A stretch of 64,000 nt of DNA, from contig NZ_JAIOGQ010000021.1 of NCBI RefSeq assembly GCF_019904135.1, positions 1-64,000 on the forward strand. Direction: 5' to 3'. The stretch comes from Paenibacillus caui. GTDB lineage: Bacteria > Bacillota > Bacilli > Paenibacillales > Paenibacillaceae. The notes under the pieces were generated by a model. That model was not told the DNA's origin and did no database searches. It saw only the letters and a list, made by a program, of their open reading frames with translations. Positions 26,623 through 35,857 of this stretch are shown one piece after another. The number at the start of each line of letters is the position of its first letter. The stretch's first letter is position 1. A program made the translations under genes and the position numbers.

Positions 26623-27722
26623 GACAACGCTCCTACTCCGTCCTGACAATGCACATCGCGAATGCCGAGCCCGGCTTCCTGCGGAAATGTCATGACGCGG
26701 CCATCGTACCGGACGCCGCCGACGACAATATCATGCTGCATCATCAGCGGCGCATCAAAGTCGAAACGGGTAATATTTTTCTTGCTTGCCGCAAAATGCG
26801 CTGCCGCGGTCACGGCGACACGGGATTCAATCATGCTGCCGACCATGCACTCTACCCCATATTCTTCCGCCATCTGGTTGATGATTTGCGCTTTGTAAAT
26901 GCCGCCTGACTTCATCAGTTTAATATTGATCAGGTCAGCGGCACGGAGCTGCAGCAGCTGGAGCGCATGAGCCGGGGAAAATACGCCCTCATCGGCCATA
27001 ATGAGCGTGTCGACAGCATCCGTGACGGCTTTTAATCCTTCAAGGTCATGCGCTTTGACCGGCTGCTCCACAAGCTCGATATTCAGACCAAGGTCCTCCA
27101 TCCGGCGGATCGACTTTACCGCTTCTTTAACCTGCCAGCCTTGATTGGCATCCAACCGGATTTTAATGTCATTCCCGACACGGCTGCGAATCTCTTTAAT
27201 CCGTTCGATGTCTTGGTCAATCGGGTCCTTGCCCACCTTGATTTTTAAGACGTTAAATCCGGACTGTACATAACGAACCGCATCTTCGCCCATTTCTTTC
27301 GGAGAGTTGATGCTTACGGTAAAATCCGTTTCGATCTGATCCTTGTATCCGCCGAGAAATTGATATAGAGGCAATCCGCTGTACTGCGCGACCAAATCGT
27401 ACACGGCCATATCAATGGCCGCTTTGGCGCTGCTGCAGCCGTGCATCGCTTGATGAACGGTTTGAAATATCTGCTCGTAAGCCAGCACATTGTGACCGAT
27501 CATAACAGGCGTGAATACGTTGAGGATAGCCGATTGAATGCTGTCCAGACTGTCCCCCGTAATCACAACCGTTGCAGGAGCTTCCCCCCAGCCTATGCGG
27601 CCATCTTCCGTCGTGATCCGGACCACAATCGATTCCACATTCCAGACCGTGCGAAGCGCTGTTTTGAACGGTTTCGAAAGGGGGGTGGACTGCCGAAAGG
27701 CTTCTATGCTTTGAATTTTCAT
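26619..27722 (-). CDS. ykfB: L-Ala-D/L-Glu epimerase
   Basis: 367-aa enolase-superfamily epimerase converting L-Ala-D-Glu from murein to L-Ala-L-Glu. The catalytic lysine motif VLKIKVGK (KxK), metal ligands RLDANQG, LVEQPV and MADEGVFS, and the second base lysine NIKLMKSGG are all present and in family order. ATG at 27722 follows AAGGAGGTTTCC. It lies between ykfA (13 bases upstream) and ykfC (overlapping by 4), as in B. subtilis. Confidence 0.92.
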   Translation of the reverse strand: MKIQSIEAFRQSTPLSKPFKTALRTVWNVESIVVRITTEDGRIGWGEAPATVVITGDSLDSIQSAILNVFTPVMIGHNVLAYEQIFQTVHQAMHGCSSAKAAIDMAVYDLVAQYSGLPLYQFLGGYKDQIETDFTVSINSPKEMGEDAVRYVQSGFNVLKIKVGKDPIDQDIERIKEIRSRVGNDIKIRLDANQGWQVKEAVKSIRRMEDLGLNIELVEQPVKAHDLEGLKAVTDAVDTLIMADEGVFSPAHALQLLQLRAADLINIKLMKSGGIYKAQIINQMAEEYGVECMVGSMIESRVAVTAAAHFAASKKNITRFDFDAPLMMQHDIVVGGVRYDGRVMTFPQEAGLGIRDVHCQDGVGALS

Positions 27723-27734
27723 CTGGAAACCTCC

Positions 27735-28667
27735 TTATGCTAGCATAGCAAGTTCAGTACTCTTCAGGGTTTTGTCGCGCGTACTCATAACCGCCTCAAC
27801 GCCTGTCGGAATGACAATATTCGGTGAACCGTGACCGATTTTAAATCCCGATAACGCCGGCTTGCCGGCCGCGGTAATGTGATGATCCAGCACCTGCTCC
27901 AGTGTAAAAGATGTTTTCCGTTTATTCGGTTCGCAGTTGTGGAAATCGCAGACGAGAATTCCCGATGCGTCCGCCAGTTTGCCGGCTTGCCGAAGCTGGT
28001 TCAGCATCCGGTCGATGCGGTACGGCTCTTCATCAATGTCTTCGATAAACAGCAGACAGCCTTTGCAGTCCAACTCATACGGCGTACCGAGCGTGCTTAC
28101 AAGCAAGGACAGGTTCCCGCCGACTAGCGGGCCGCGGGCGCTTCCTTCCACCAGTGTATGCAGAGGAGAAATCGTTTCTGAATAATGGAACAGCTCCGGG
28201 TGAAGGAGCTGCCGGAAACTTTGCAGCGTCAGCGGATGAACATCCTTGTCCCCAAGGCAGATAAGCATGGGTCCGTGGAAGGTAACAAGCCCCGTTTTGT
28301 TGCGAATGGCCGTATGCAAAAACGTAATGTCGCTGTAACCCCAAAAAATTTTCGGGTTGTTCCGGATACAGTCGTAGTCCAGCAAATCGGCTATTCTCCC
28401 CGTTCCATAGCCCCCGCGCGCACAAATGATTGCCTTAATCTTTGGGTCGGCAAACATGGCATTTAATTCTTCGGCCCGTTCTTGATCGGTTCCGGCCAAA
28501 TAGCCGTATTGTTTGGAAAGCGTGTCGCCTAACCTGACCTGCAAGCCCATCTGTTCAAAGTAAGCGGCAGCCGCTTCTGCCTGGCTTCGGTCGCCGAAGC
28601 TGGCCGGGGCCGTAATGCCGATTGTATCGCCGGGTTTGAGATGAGCAGGTTTTAATAGCATCGGCAA
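27735..28667 (-). CDS. ykfA: murein peptide LD-carboxypeptidase (S66 family)
   Basis: 310-aa serine peptidase of family S66, predicted to remove the terminal D-Ala from murein tetrapeptides in the cytoplasm. The nucleophile Ser is in WGYSDITFLHTA; ARGGYGTGRI, the Glu region and the final FKIGHGSPN (His) are conserved. I chose TTG at 28667 with AAAGGAGG 8 bases upstream; ATG at 28661 is the alternative. A terminator-like hairpin lies between dppE and this gene. Confidence 0.87.
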   Translation of the reverse strand: MPMLLKPAHLKPGDTIGITAPASFGDRSQAEAAAAYFEQMGLQVRLGDTLSKQYGYLAGTDQERAEELNAMFADPKIKAIICARGGYGTGRIADLLDYDCIRNNPKIFWGYSDITFLHTAIRNKTGLVTFHGPMLICLGDKDVHPLTLQSFRQLLHPELFHYSETISPLHTLVEGSARGPLVGGNLSLLVSTLGTPYELDCKGCLLFIEDIDEEPYRIDRMLNQLRQAGKLADASGILVCDFHNCEPNKRKTSFTLEQVLDHHITAAGKPALSGFKIGHGSPNIVIPTGVEAVMSTRDKTLKSTELAMLA

Positions 28668-28692
28668 GCTTAGCTCCTCCTTTCGTCTCGTG

Positions 28693-28735
28693 AAAAAAAG
28701 GGGAGGGGCATCCTGTAGCGAATGCCTGCCCCCCG
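28693..28735 (-). terminator. internal terminator between dppE and ykfA
   Basis: Minus-strand GC-rich imperfect hairpin (GGGGGGCAGGCAT pairing with ATGCCCCTCCCC) followed by TTTTTTTC. It should lower expression of ykfABC relative to dppABCDE. Confidence 0.65.
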
Positions 28736-28747
28736 ATTTGGATCTTT

Positions 28748-30361
28748 TTAGTTCAAGTCCGCCCATTTGAAATCAATGTATCCGTAAGGATGACGAACGA
28801 CTCCTGTCAATTTGTCGCTTTGCAAGTAAGCGGAGTTGTAGTAGTAAAGCGGCAAAATCGGCGCTTCATCCATCAAGATTTTTTCGGCATCATGCAGCAT
28901 TTGGAACCGCTTGGTTTCATCGGGTTCATTATATGCATCCGTAATCAGCTTGTCGTACTGCTTGCTACTCCAGCCTGTCCGGTTGTTCGGGCTGCCAGTT
29001 TGGAAAATGTCCAGGAAGTTGACCGGATCGGCAAAGTCTGGAAGCCACGAAGAGCGCGAGAACTGAAGCTGCAGTTTTTTCTGCTCAGCGGTCAGCACTT
29101 TTCCTTCAATACCGGAAAGCTTCACGTCTACGCCAAGGTTGTCCTTAAACATCGCTTGCATCGTTTCCGCAATTTTTTGGTGAAGGTCGTTCGTATTATA
29201 GGTCAGCGTTACTTGCGGCAGCGTTTTGTATCCGGCTTCGGCCATCCCCTTTTGCAGCAGTTCTTTTGCCTGAGCCGCATCAAAGGTGAGGAACTGGCCG
29301 CCCACATCGCGGAAGTCTTTGCCGGAAGGATCTTTCAGACCATATGATACGAGTCCGCCGGCAATTTTTTGCTTTTGCTTGACGACCAGATCGACGAGTT
29401 TTTGCCGGTCTATGGCCATCGCAAATGCTTTGCGGATGTTGGCATTGTCGAACGGTGGCATCGTAGTGTTGAACCGGTAGAAGTACGTTCCTGCGGAGTC
29501 TTCTACTTTCACCTTGCCATCCGCAAACAGCTGATCGCTCAGCTCCGGCGGGATGACGCCTACAATGTGCAGATCCCCGCTCTGGTACATCTGATATTCG
29601 GTATTGCTGTCATTGATCATTTTGAATGTGACCCCGTCAAGCTTGACGTTCGCCGCATCCCAATACTGATCGTTCTTGACCATCTTCAATTCGGAATCAT
29701 GATTCCATTCGGAAATTTTGAAAGGACCGTTGCTGACAAATGTGGACGCTTCGCTTGCCCATTTGTCATTTTTTTCTACCGTTGCTTTCGGTACAGGGAA
29801 AAAGGCCGGGTTCGCAATCATGCTGAGCAGCCACGGAGCAGGCTTGCTTAACGCAATTTCAAACGTTTTGTCGTCTACCGCTTTGATTTTCACATCGTCC
29901 ACGGAGCCTTTCTCCGAGTTGTATGCTTCGGCTCCCTCAATGACGTAAGCGAGGAAGGCGGCCGGCGAAGCTACTTTCGGGTCGATCAGCCGTTTCCAGG
30001 CGAATTCGAAATCGGAGGCTGTTACCGGTTCGCCATTGGACCATTTAATGCCGTCCCGCAGCGTGAACGTATACGTTTTGCCATCAGGCGACACTTTCCA
30101 CTCCTTAGCCATTGCAGGTTCAGGTGCCTGATCCTTGTTAAGACGCGTCAAGCCTTCCATCGCATTGTTCAGAACATCATAAGAGACCATGTCGAATCCG
30201 ATTGGAGGATCCAGCGAAGTGGGTTCCCGCGTGTTATTGTATAGCACAATTTTGGACCCTGTTTCCTTCTTGCCGGAATCGGCACCGCTGCTGCTGCACC
30301 CCGACAGTTCCATTACAGTTAACACCATACAGATCAGAAGCAATACTGACCATTTCTTCAT
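28748..30361 (-). CDS. dppE: oligopeptide/dipeptide-binding lipoprotein DppE
   Basis: 537-aa family 5 solute-binding protein for peptides. A lipoprotein signal (MKKWSVLLLICMVLTVMELSGC, lipobox LSGC at about residue 22) anchors it to the outer membrane face. The SBP-5 signature AKEWKVSPDGKTYTFTLRDG and YRPxxx-like core follow. In B. subtilis DppE binds murein tripeptide as well as dipeptides. ATG follows GAGAGGGTTTC. It is placed after dppD and before ykfA. Confidence 0.92.
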   Translation of the reverse strand: MKKWSVLLLICMVLTVMELSGCSSSGADSGKKETGSKIVLYNNTREPTSLDPPIGFDMVSYDVLNNAMEGLTRLNKDQAPEPAMAKEWKVSPDGKTYTFTLRDGIKWSNGEPVTASDFEFAWKRLIDPKVASPAAFLAYVIEGAEAYNSEKGSVDDVKIKAVDDKTFEIALSKPAPWLLSMIANPAFFPVPKATVEKNDKWASEASTFVSNGPFKISEWNHDSELKMVKNDQYWDAANVKLDGVTFKMINDSNTEYQMYQSGDLHIVGVIPPELSDQLFADGKVKVEDSAGTYFYRFNTTMPPFDNANIRKAFAMAIDRQKLVDLVVKQKQKIAGGLVSYGLKDPSGKDFRDVGGQFLTFDAAQAKELLQKGMAEAGYKTLPQVTLTYNTNDLHQKIAETMQAMFKDNLGVDVKLSGIEGKVLTAEQKKLQLQFSRSSWLPDFADPVNFLDIFQTGSPNNRTGWSSKQYDKLITDAYNEPDETKRFQMLHDAEKILMDEAPILPLYYYNSAYLQSDKLTGVVRHPYGYIDFKWADLN

Positions 30362-30384
30362 GAAACCCTCTCCCTCACCTATAA

Positions 30385-31449
30385 TTATTTATCGATTGAT
30401 GCAGCCGTCTCACTGACAGTCTTTCGGAGCGGCGGAATCACTTGTTTGGCCCGTTTGTCCTGAAGCCAGCATGCGACTTCATGTCCTCCGGGCAATGATG
30501 CTGCTTCGGGCTGGAAAGCGCCGCATACTTCCATCGCGTGCGCGCAGCGGGCGGCAAAAGCGCAGCCTTTCGGAGGAGCGAACAAATCAGGCGGCGTTCC
30601 CGGAATCGATTGCAGCGGAGTACTGCGGTCCTGGTCAAGACGCGGGATTGAGGCAAGAAGCCCTTTCGTATACGGATGCTGCGGGTTGCGGAAAATTTCA
30701 TGTACGGTTCCGCTCTCAACCACTTTGCCCGCATACATGACGTTGACACGGTCGGCAATATTAGCGACGACCCCGAGGTCATGGGTGATCATAATGATCG
30801 AGACCCCGGTTTTTTGCTGCAGCATCTTGAACAAATCCAGAATTTGTGCCTGAATAGTCACGTCCAGCGCCGTTGTCGGTTCATCGGCAATCAATACGGA
30901 TGGATTGCCGATTGCCGCGATCGCAATCATAATCCGCTGTCTCATCCCGCCGCTGAATTGATGCAGATGCTGCTTCAGCCGGATTTCCGGGTCGCGTATG
31001 CCGACAAGCTGCAGCATCTCAATCGCCCGCTTGCGGGCTTCCGCCCGGGTAATTTTCTGCTGGGTGATAATGCCTTCCATCAATTGCTCCCCGATCGTGA
31101 TCGTCGGATTAAGCGCAGTCATCGCATCCTGAAAGATGATTGCAATTTCCGAGCCTCTGAGCTTTCGCATCTCTTTCTCCGGCAGTCCGGTCAGCTCCTG
31201 TTCCTTAAAGCGGATGCTGCCCTGCTTGATTTTGGCGGAGCGCGGAGGCAACAGCCGCATGACGCTGCGCGCCGTAACGCTCTTGCCGCAGCCGGATTCG
31301 CCTACAATCGCCAGCGTTTCACCGCGACGCAGTGTAAAGTTCACGCCCCGTACCGCCTGAATCTCGCCGCCGTAAGTGGCAAAAGAAACGTGCAGATCGT
31401 TCACATCAAGCAGAACTTCGGATGCACGCAGCCGATGTTTGTCTATCAT
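30385..31449 (-). CDS. dppD: dipeptide ABC transporter ATP-binding protein DppD
   Basis: 354-aa ABC ATPase energising peptide uptake. Walker A GESGCGKSV, signature FSGGMRQRI, Walker B LIADEPTTALD and the switch His (MITHDLG) are intact. The C-terminal oligopeptide/dipeptide transporter domain has the cysteine-containing segment GCAFAARCAHAMEVC, which in relatives binds an iron-sulfur cluster. It is the only ATPase of the operon, so it would act as a homodimer. Start 4 bases after dppC. Confidence 0.93.
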   Translation of the reverse strand: MIDKHRLRASEVLLDVNDLHVSFATYGGEIQAVRGVNFTLRRGETLAIVGESGCGKSVTARSVMRLLPPRSAKIKQGSIRFKEQELTGLPEKEMRKLRGSEIAIIFQDAMTALNPTITIGEQLMEGIITQQKITRAEARKRAIEMLQLVGIRDPEIRLKQHLHQFSGGMRQRIMIAIAAIGNPSVLIADEPTTALDVTIQAQILDLFKMLQQKTGVSIIMITHDLGVVANIADRVNVMYAGKVVESGTVHEIFRNPQHPYTKGLLASIPRLDQDRSTPLQSIPGTPPDLFAPPKGCAFAARCAHAMEVCGAFQPEAASLPGGHEVACWLQDKRAKQVIPPLRKTVSETAASIDK

Positions 31450-31453
31450 GAAG

Positions 31454-32377
31454 CTACCTCCTTTGCTTCGGATTAAAAATATTCAGCAGCCCGTCGCCGA
31501 GCAGGTTAAACGCCAGCATCGTGAGCGAAATAAAAAAGGCCGGAAAGAACAGCCGCCACCAATTGCCTGAAAGGATCGTAGGCAGCGCATCGTTCGCCAT
31601 CGTGCCCCAGCTCGCAAGCGGAGGCTGAATCCCTAATCCTAGAAAACTGAGAAACGCTTCCGCAAAGATGGCCGATGGAACAGAAAAGGTAATCTGTACA
31701 ATAATGACGCCAACTGTGTTAGGCAGCATATGCTTGCGAATAATATACCACGAACCCGCTCCAAGCGTTCGGGCAGCCATTACGTATTCCGAAGATTTGA
31801 GCTGCAGCACCTGTCCACGCACAATTCGGGCCATGCCGATCCATCCGGTTGAAATCAAGGCAATAATAATCGTTAAGAGTCCAGGGCCCATCACAACCAT
31901 CAGCATGATGACTACGAGCAGGTACGGAATTCCGTAGAGAATGTCGACGAAACGCATCATCACATTGTCAATTCGTCCGCCGAAATATCCCGCAATGCCC
32001 CCATAGACGATACCAATGAAAAAATCGATGAGTGCAGCTGCGATGCCAACTGTCAGCGAGATGCGCGATCCGAACAGGATGCGGGCGAATACATCGCGGC
32101 CAAGATCATCAGTGCCAAACCAATGCTTCAGGGAGGGCGGCTGATTTCCATGAAGCAAGTCTTGCTTGGAATAGCTATGGGTCGTCATTAAAGGTCCAAA
32201 AATCGCTAGAATAGCCAGCAGCATGATAATAATCAGCCCTGCCATAGCCAGCTTGTTGCTAAACAGCCGGATTTGAGCTTGCTTCCAAAGGGATAAACGC
32301 GGCCTTACAATCTGCTCCGCGCGGCCCGGACTTTGGGACATGGGCACAAATAAATGATCGGGTACAGACATGCTCAT
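31454..32377 (-). CDS. dppC: dipeptide ABC transporter permease DppC
   Basis: 307-aa permease with six predicted helices, an N-terminal cytoplasmic extension of about 40 residues typical of OppC/DppC, and the EAA loop (AARTLGAGSWYIIRKHMLPN). The ATG overlaps the dppB stop by 4 bases, and dppD follows after 4 bases. Confidence 0.92.
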   Translation of the reverse strand: MSMSVPDHLFVPMSQSPGRAEQIVRPRLSLWKQAQIRLFSNKLAMAGLIIIMLLAILAIFGPLMTTHSYSKQDLLHGNQPPSLKHWFGTDDLGRDVFARILFGSRISLTVGIAAALIDFFIGIVYGGIAGYFGGRIDNVMMRFVDILYGIPYLLVVIMLMVVMGPGLLTIIIALISTGWIGMARIVRGQVLQLKSSEYVMAARTLGAGSWYIIRKHMLPNTVGVIIVQITFSVPSAIFAEAFLSFLGLGIQPPLASWGTMANDALPTILSGNWWRLFFPAFFISLTMLAFNLLGDGLLNIFNPKQRR

Positions 32378-33306
32378 GCCTCCTTCCTATGCAGCTTGAT
32401 ACGCGGATCGATCAGACCGTATACGATATCGACCAGAAACATCATAAAGATAAGCAGCGCGCTGTAAAATACGGTCGTTCCCATAATGACCGCGTAATCG
32501 CGGTTATTGATACCGTCGACAAAATATTTTCCCATTCCGGGAATGGCAAAAATTTTCTCGATAACAAAGCTGCCTGTCAGCACGTTTGCCAGCAAAGTGC
32601 CGAGCAAGGTTACGACCGGAAGCACCGCGTTGCGCAGCGCATGCTTAAACACAATCGTTGCCGGCGAGAGGCCTTTCGCTCTGGCCGTCTCGATGTAATC
32701 CTGTGTCAAAACCTCAATCAGATTCGCTCGCGTCAGTCTGGCAATGGTGGCGATCGGTCCAGTAGATAGCGCAATGGCAGGCAGGACGACATGTTTCCAC
32801 GATCCCCAGGTCGCAACCGGAAGCAGTTTCCATTCCACCGCCACATATTTGATCAGGAGCGGCGCAATGATGAAACTCGGCACTGCGATGCCGATAACCG
32901 CCAGCACCATTGCCACGTAGTCGATTAGGCCGTTCTGGCGAAGAGCGGCAATCGTGCCAAGCCCGATTCCGGTAATAATGGCAAGAAGAAGCGATACGAT
33001 GCCCAGTTGAAAGGATACGGGAAATCCTCTGTCGATCATACTGTTTACGCTGTCCGGGTAATGCGCGATGGACGGCCCGAGATCAAGCGTAAGCAGCGAT
33101 TTCAAATACAGCACGTACTGCACGGATAACGGCTCGTCCAAATGGTAAAAAGACATCATATTTTGAATAACGGCGGGACTAGCCTCCTTGCCGTCTTTAT
33201 CGAAGGGAGAACCCGGAACGGTGTGCATCAGGAAAAATGTGACCGTAACGATCAGCCACAAGGTTATGATCATCGAGAAAAATCGTCTAAGAATGTACTG
33301 TGCCAC
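32374..33306 (-). CDS. dppB: dipeptide ABC transporter permease DppB
   Basis: 310-aa permease of the OppB/DppB type: starts MAQYILRRFFSMIITLW, has the periplasmic-loop-equivalent domain at residues 30-95, helices after residue 100, and the EAA loop TARAKGLSPATIVFKHALRN. Pairs with DppC. It begins 15 bases after dppA and overlaps dppC. Confidence 0.92.
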   Translation of the reverse strand: MAQYILRRFFSMIITLWLIVTVTFFLMHTVPGSPFDKDGKEASPAVIQNMMSFYHLDEPLSVQYVLYLKSLLTLDLGPSIAHYPDSVNSMIDRGFPVSFQLGIVSLLLAIITGIGLGTIAALRQNGLIDYVAMVLAVIGIAVPSFIIAPLLIKYVAVEWKLLPVATWGSWKHVVLPAIALSTGPIATIARLTRANLIEVLTQDYIETARAKGLSPATIVFKHALRNAVLPVVTLLGTLLANVLTGSFVIEKIFAIPGMGKYFVDGINNRDYAVIMGTTVFYSALLIFMMFLVDIVYGLIDPRIKLHRKEA

Positions 33307-33320
33307 GTGATCACCCTTTT

Positions 33321-34145
33321 TTAGCAGAATGAAGTTCGCATCGCCAGTTCCGTCATAACCAGCATGGCCTGATAGGCTTCCAGAATATTTTTGGCCTGGA
33401 AGGAAACGATGGGAGCCCCCTGTTCAATGCTGGTGCCGGGCATCAAATGGGCCCATTCCGCTTGTCCGTAATTGGCAAATTCGATCGTCAGCATCGGGTT
33501 TTCCGGCGGGACAAGCGGTTTGACCCGATCCCTTGAGGCAATGGCAAGCTTTGCCTTTTCTCTCAACAGCTGACCGCTTTTTTCAGGTGTAAGACAGAGC
33601 GCAGAGGTACGGGATATATATTTTTTTACAACGGCTGTCGTCACGCCCGGAATCAATTCTTCGGCTTCCTTCGCCGTCTCGTCGTCTCCCGCCACAAGCA
33701 GGACCGGCACGCCGTAATAACCGGCGACAAAGGCATTAAATCCAAGCTCCCCCACAGCCGTATCGTTTATGTACATATTCCGCACGCCAAAAATCATCGT
33801 ATGGCTGAGAACGCCTTTTTGCGCCGCTCTCGTATGATAGCCCAGAAACGCAGCTCCGGAAAAACTTTCATCCAGCCCCTGCACCATCGAGAAAGGTTTG
33901 ACGTCTCCGGAAATCAGCTGGGTTTCCGGATGAAGCTCTTCAATAATCAGGTTGTTCATCTTGGAATGGCTGTCGTTGACCACGACTTCCTTGCATCCTT
34001 CCCAAAAAGCCGTTTCAATGACATGATTGGCTTCGGCCGTCATAATTCGCTGGCCCCGGGTATAGTTGTATTTGCTGGAGTCGACAAAGGTTGAATCGAC
34101 CAATCCTGTAATGCCTTCCATGTCAACCGAAATATAAAGTTTCAT
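33321..34145 (-). CDS. dppA: D-aminopeptidase DppA (M55)
   Basis: 274-aa zinc D-aminopeptidase that releases D-amino acids from peptides such as D-Ala-D-Ala. All five known DppA ligands align by position: Asp8 and Glu10 (ISVDMEG), His60 (NDSHS), His104 (GYHTRA) and Glu133 (VGELG). I chose ATG at 34145 with TGGAGGGC upstream; a start five codons earlier lacks a site. It is the first gene of the dpp-ykf operon, as in B. subtilis. Confidence 0.93.
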   Translation of the reverse strand: MKLYISVDMEGITGLVDSTFVDSSKYNYTRGQRIMTAEANHVIETAFWEGCKEVVVNDSHSKMNNLIIEELHPETQLISGDVKPFSMVQGLDESFSGAAFLGYHTRAAQKGVLSHTMIFGVRNMYINDTAVGELGFNAFVAGYYGVPVLLVAGDDETAKEAEELIPGVTTAVVKKYISRTSALCLTPEKSGQLLREKAKLAIASRDRVKPLVPPENPMLTIEFANYGQAEWAHLMPGTSIEQGAPIVSFQAKNILEAYQAMLVMTELAMRTSFC

Positions 34146-34307
34146 GCTGAAGCCCTCCAAAATGATAGTTTTAAAGCCTTAAAATCTACAATAAAAACAA
34201 AAAACAGCAAACGACAACCGTCAGCCATGAGGCTTCACGGATAATCATTTGCCGGATTTTATTTACGCGTATGTTTCCATACTGATAAACAAAGCAGCTT
34301 ATAAGCT

Positions 34308-34664
34308 CTATCCCGTCCACGAGGGGCTCGATTCGCCTCCCTCGCGGTTGTTCAAAATTGTTTTATATTTTTTTTGAGCGTCTTTGAAGGCAACAATAAT
34401 CGCTTTTTGCGACGATCCGTAGTACCTTCGTTTAATTTCCCCGACCACATCATCAAACGAGAGCATGTTCTGTCCAACAAAGATCGAGCGGACAAACTGG
34501 GACGTTAGCGGTATCGTTGACGCGCAGCCCGCATCCACAATTTTATGATTGGTTGTATCCACGACCAGACCAATAAAAAATGCTTTGTATTGCTGTGTAA
34601 TGGGGTTGTTGACGGAGGTCTGCGCATCTCCAATGACATAAATCGTGTCTCTGTCATAAAGCAC
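34308..34664 (-). CDS. DUF3870 domain protein
   Basis: 118-aa cytosolic protein of the DUF3870 type: opens LYDRDTIYVIGDAQTSVNNPIT, then AFFIGLVVDTTNHKIVDAGCAST and FVGQNMLSFDDVVGEIKRRYYGSSQKA. Function unknown. GTG at 34664 was chosen because AAAGGGGAG is 7 bases upstream; further upstream the frame is basic, low-quality sequence. Relatives are often near peptide or amino acid catabolism genes, and here it precedes dppA on the same strand. Confidence 0.78.
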   Translation of the reverse strand: MLYDRDTIYVIGDAQTSVNNPITQQYKAFFIGLVVDTTNHKIVDAGCASTIPLTSQFVRSIFVGQNMLSFDDVVGEIKRRYYGSSQKAIIVAFKDAQKKYKTILNNREGGESSPSWTG

Positions 34665-34767
34665 GGCTGCTCTCCCCTTTAAGCGAATCCTTCTGCATCT
34701 ATACGATCGACAAGGAGGGATGAGAGAAGGGAAACTTCTAACGACCTGCTGTCGGGTAGGATGCATT

Positions 34768-35181
34768 TTATGTAATTTATTCTAACAACAAACTTACACA
34801 TTTGTAAACCATAAAGTTACAAAATAACACTTTGTCACTCTTGCAAATATACCTTTGGAGAAAAAAGGAGCTGGCATATAAGTCAGAAACGACCTTGCTT
34901 TCGGCACATCAACCCACACGTCAGCCCTGCTGACATGGGTTCCTGCTGATTAACCTTAGTGAGTACATGGCAGGATCATATAACGAAGTCATCAAGGGTT
35001 CCCATATAATTACCATCTACTTTGCGGGTGGTGTCAGCTTCTCGCGCTGAGCCCCTTGCGCTTCCTTTGCGTGTGCCGCCGCGAAACCTCCCCTTGAAGA
35101 AATGCCCGCATGCCTTCTCGGCGTGAGCCCATGGCATCTTTTCCCGCCAATTGAATGTCCTTCTGTAATTCTAAAAATAAC
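34768..35181. other. 414-base stretch without a recognised gene; structured segment
   Basis: The first 110 bases are AT-rich. A two-part inverted repeat at 34911-34941 follows: AACCCA/TGGGTT outer arms and a perfect GTCAGC-CCT-GCTGAC inner hairpin. On the minus strand a 50-codon frame ends in TGA at 34976 (product includes ARGSAREADTTRKVDGN) with no good start. Together these resemble the 3' end of a decayed mobile element or a structured RNA, but no family can be named. Confidence 0.3.
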
Positions 35182-35224
35182 AAAAGCAGCAGCTCAGCCC
35201 GCTTTTTGCTGAACCACTGCTTTT
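35182..35224 (-). terminator. cotJ operon terminator
   Basis: Minus-strand hairpin with two stacked stems (AAAAGCAG/CTGCTTTT outside, GTTCAGC/GCTGAGC inside) ending in TTTTGTT, 47 bases below cotJC. Confidence 0.7.
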
Positions 35225-35270
35225 CAAGCAGCTTCCCTTTTGCATTGGCGTTTCATAAAGTTAATCCTCT

Positions 35271-35840
35271 TTAGAACACCTTCTTCATATCCTTGTTATC
35301 CTTCAGAATCTCCACCGCCTCGCGGAACCGCAGCGAATGGACAATCTCCCGCTCGCGCAGGAATTTCAGGCTGTCCTGCAGATCCACATCGTCCGTCATA
35401 TCAATCAGCCACTGGTATGTAGCGCGCGCCTTTTCCTCCGCAGCGATGTCCTCATACAGGTCGGCAATCGGATCGCCTTTCGCCTGAATATAGGCTGCCG
35501 TCCAAGGGACCCCGCCAGCATTTTCGTAAAACAACGCTCTGTCATGACTGACATAATGAGCATCCAGCCCTGCCGCCTTCAGCTGCTCCACGGTGGCGTC
35601 CTTGGTCAGCTTGTAAACCATGGTGGCAATCATTTCGAGATGGGCGAATTCTTCGGTCCCTATATCGTTAAGCAGACCGATGACTTTTTCCGGGATCGTG
35701 TACCTCTGGTTGAGGTAGCGCAATGCAGCGGCCAGTTCGCCGTCGGCGCCGCCATATTGCTCAAGCAGCAATTTGGCCATGTGGGGATCGCATTTGCTTA
35801 CCCTGACCGGATATTGCAGCTTTTTCTCATAGATCCACAT
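35271..35840 (-). CDS. cotJC: spore coat protein CotJC (manganese catalase-like)
   Basis: 189-aa CotJC, a spore coat component with a ferritin-like manganese catalase fold. It opens MWIYEKKLQYPVRVSKCDP, and the di-metal ligands appear in GTEEFAHLEMIATM (E..H), with a second set in IAAEEKARATYQWL and FLREREIVHSLRF. ATG follows TAGGAGGG. It is downstream of cotJA and cotJB but separated from cotJB by a 177-base repeat-bearing gap, which is unusual for this operon. Confidence 0.92.
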   Translation of the reverse strand: MWIYEKKLQYPVRVSKCDPHMAKLLLEQYGGADGELAAALRYLNQRYTIPEKVIGLLNDIGTEEFAHLEMIATMVYKLTKDATVEQLKAAGLDAHYVSHDRALFYENAGGVPWTAAYIQAKGDPIADLYEDIAAEEKARATYQWLIDMTDDVDLQDSLKFLREREIVHSLRFREAVEILKDNKDMKKVF

Positions 35841-35857
35841 TCGGATTATCCCTCCTA

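Noticed and set aside
30385-31449. A second transporter ATPase (dppF or ykfD) in the operon
   Set aside because: Only one ATPase frame is present; no other Walker A motif lies near this cluster.
34308-34766. Long 152-codon form of the DUF3870 protein
   Set aside because: The GTG at 34664 has a strong ribosome site, and the extra N-terminus is basic and non-homologous in character.
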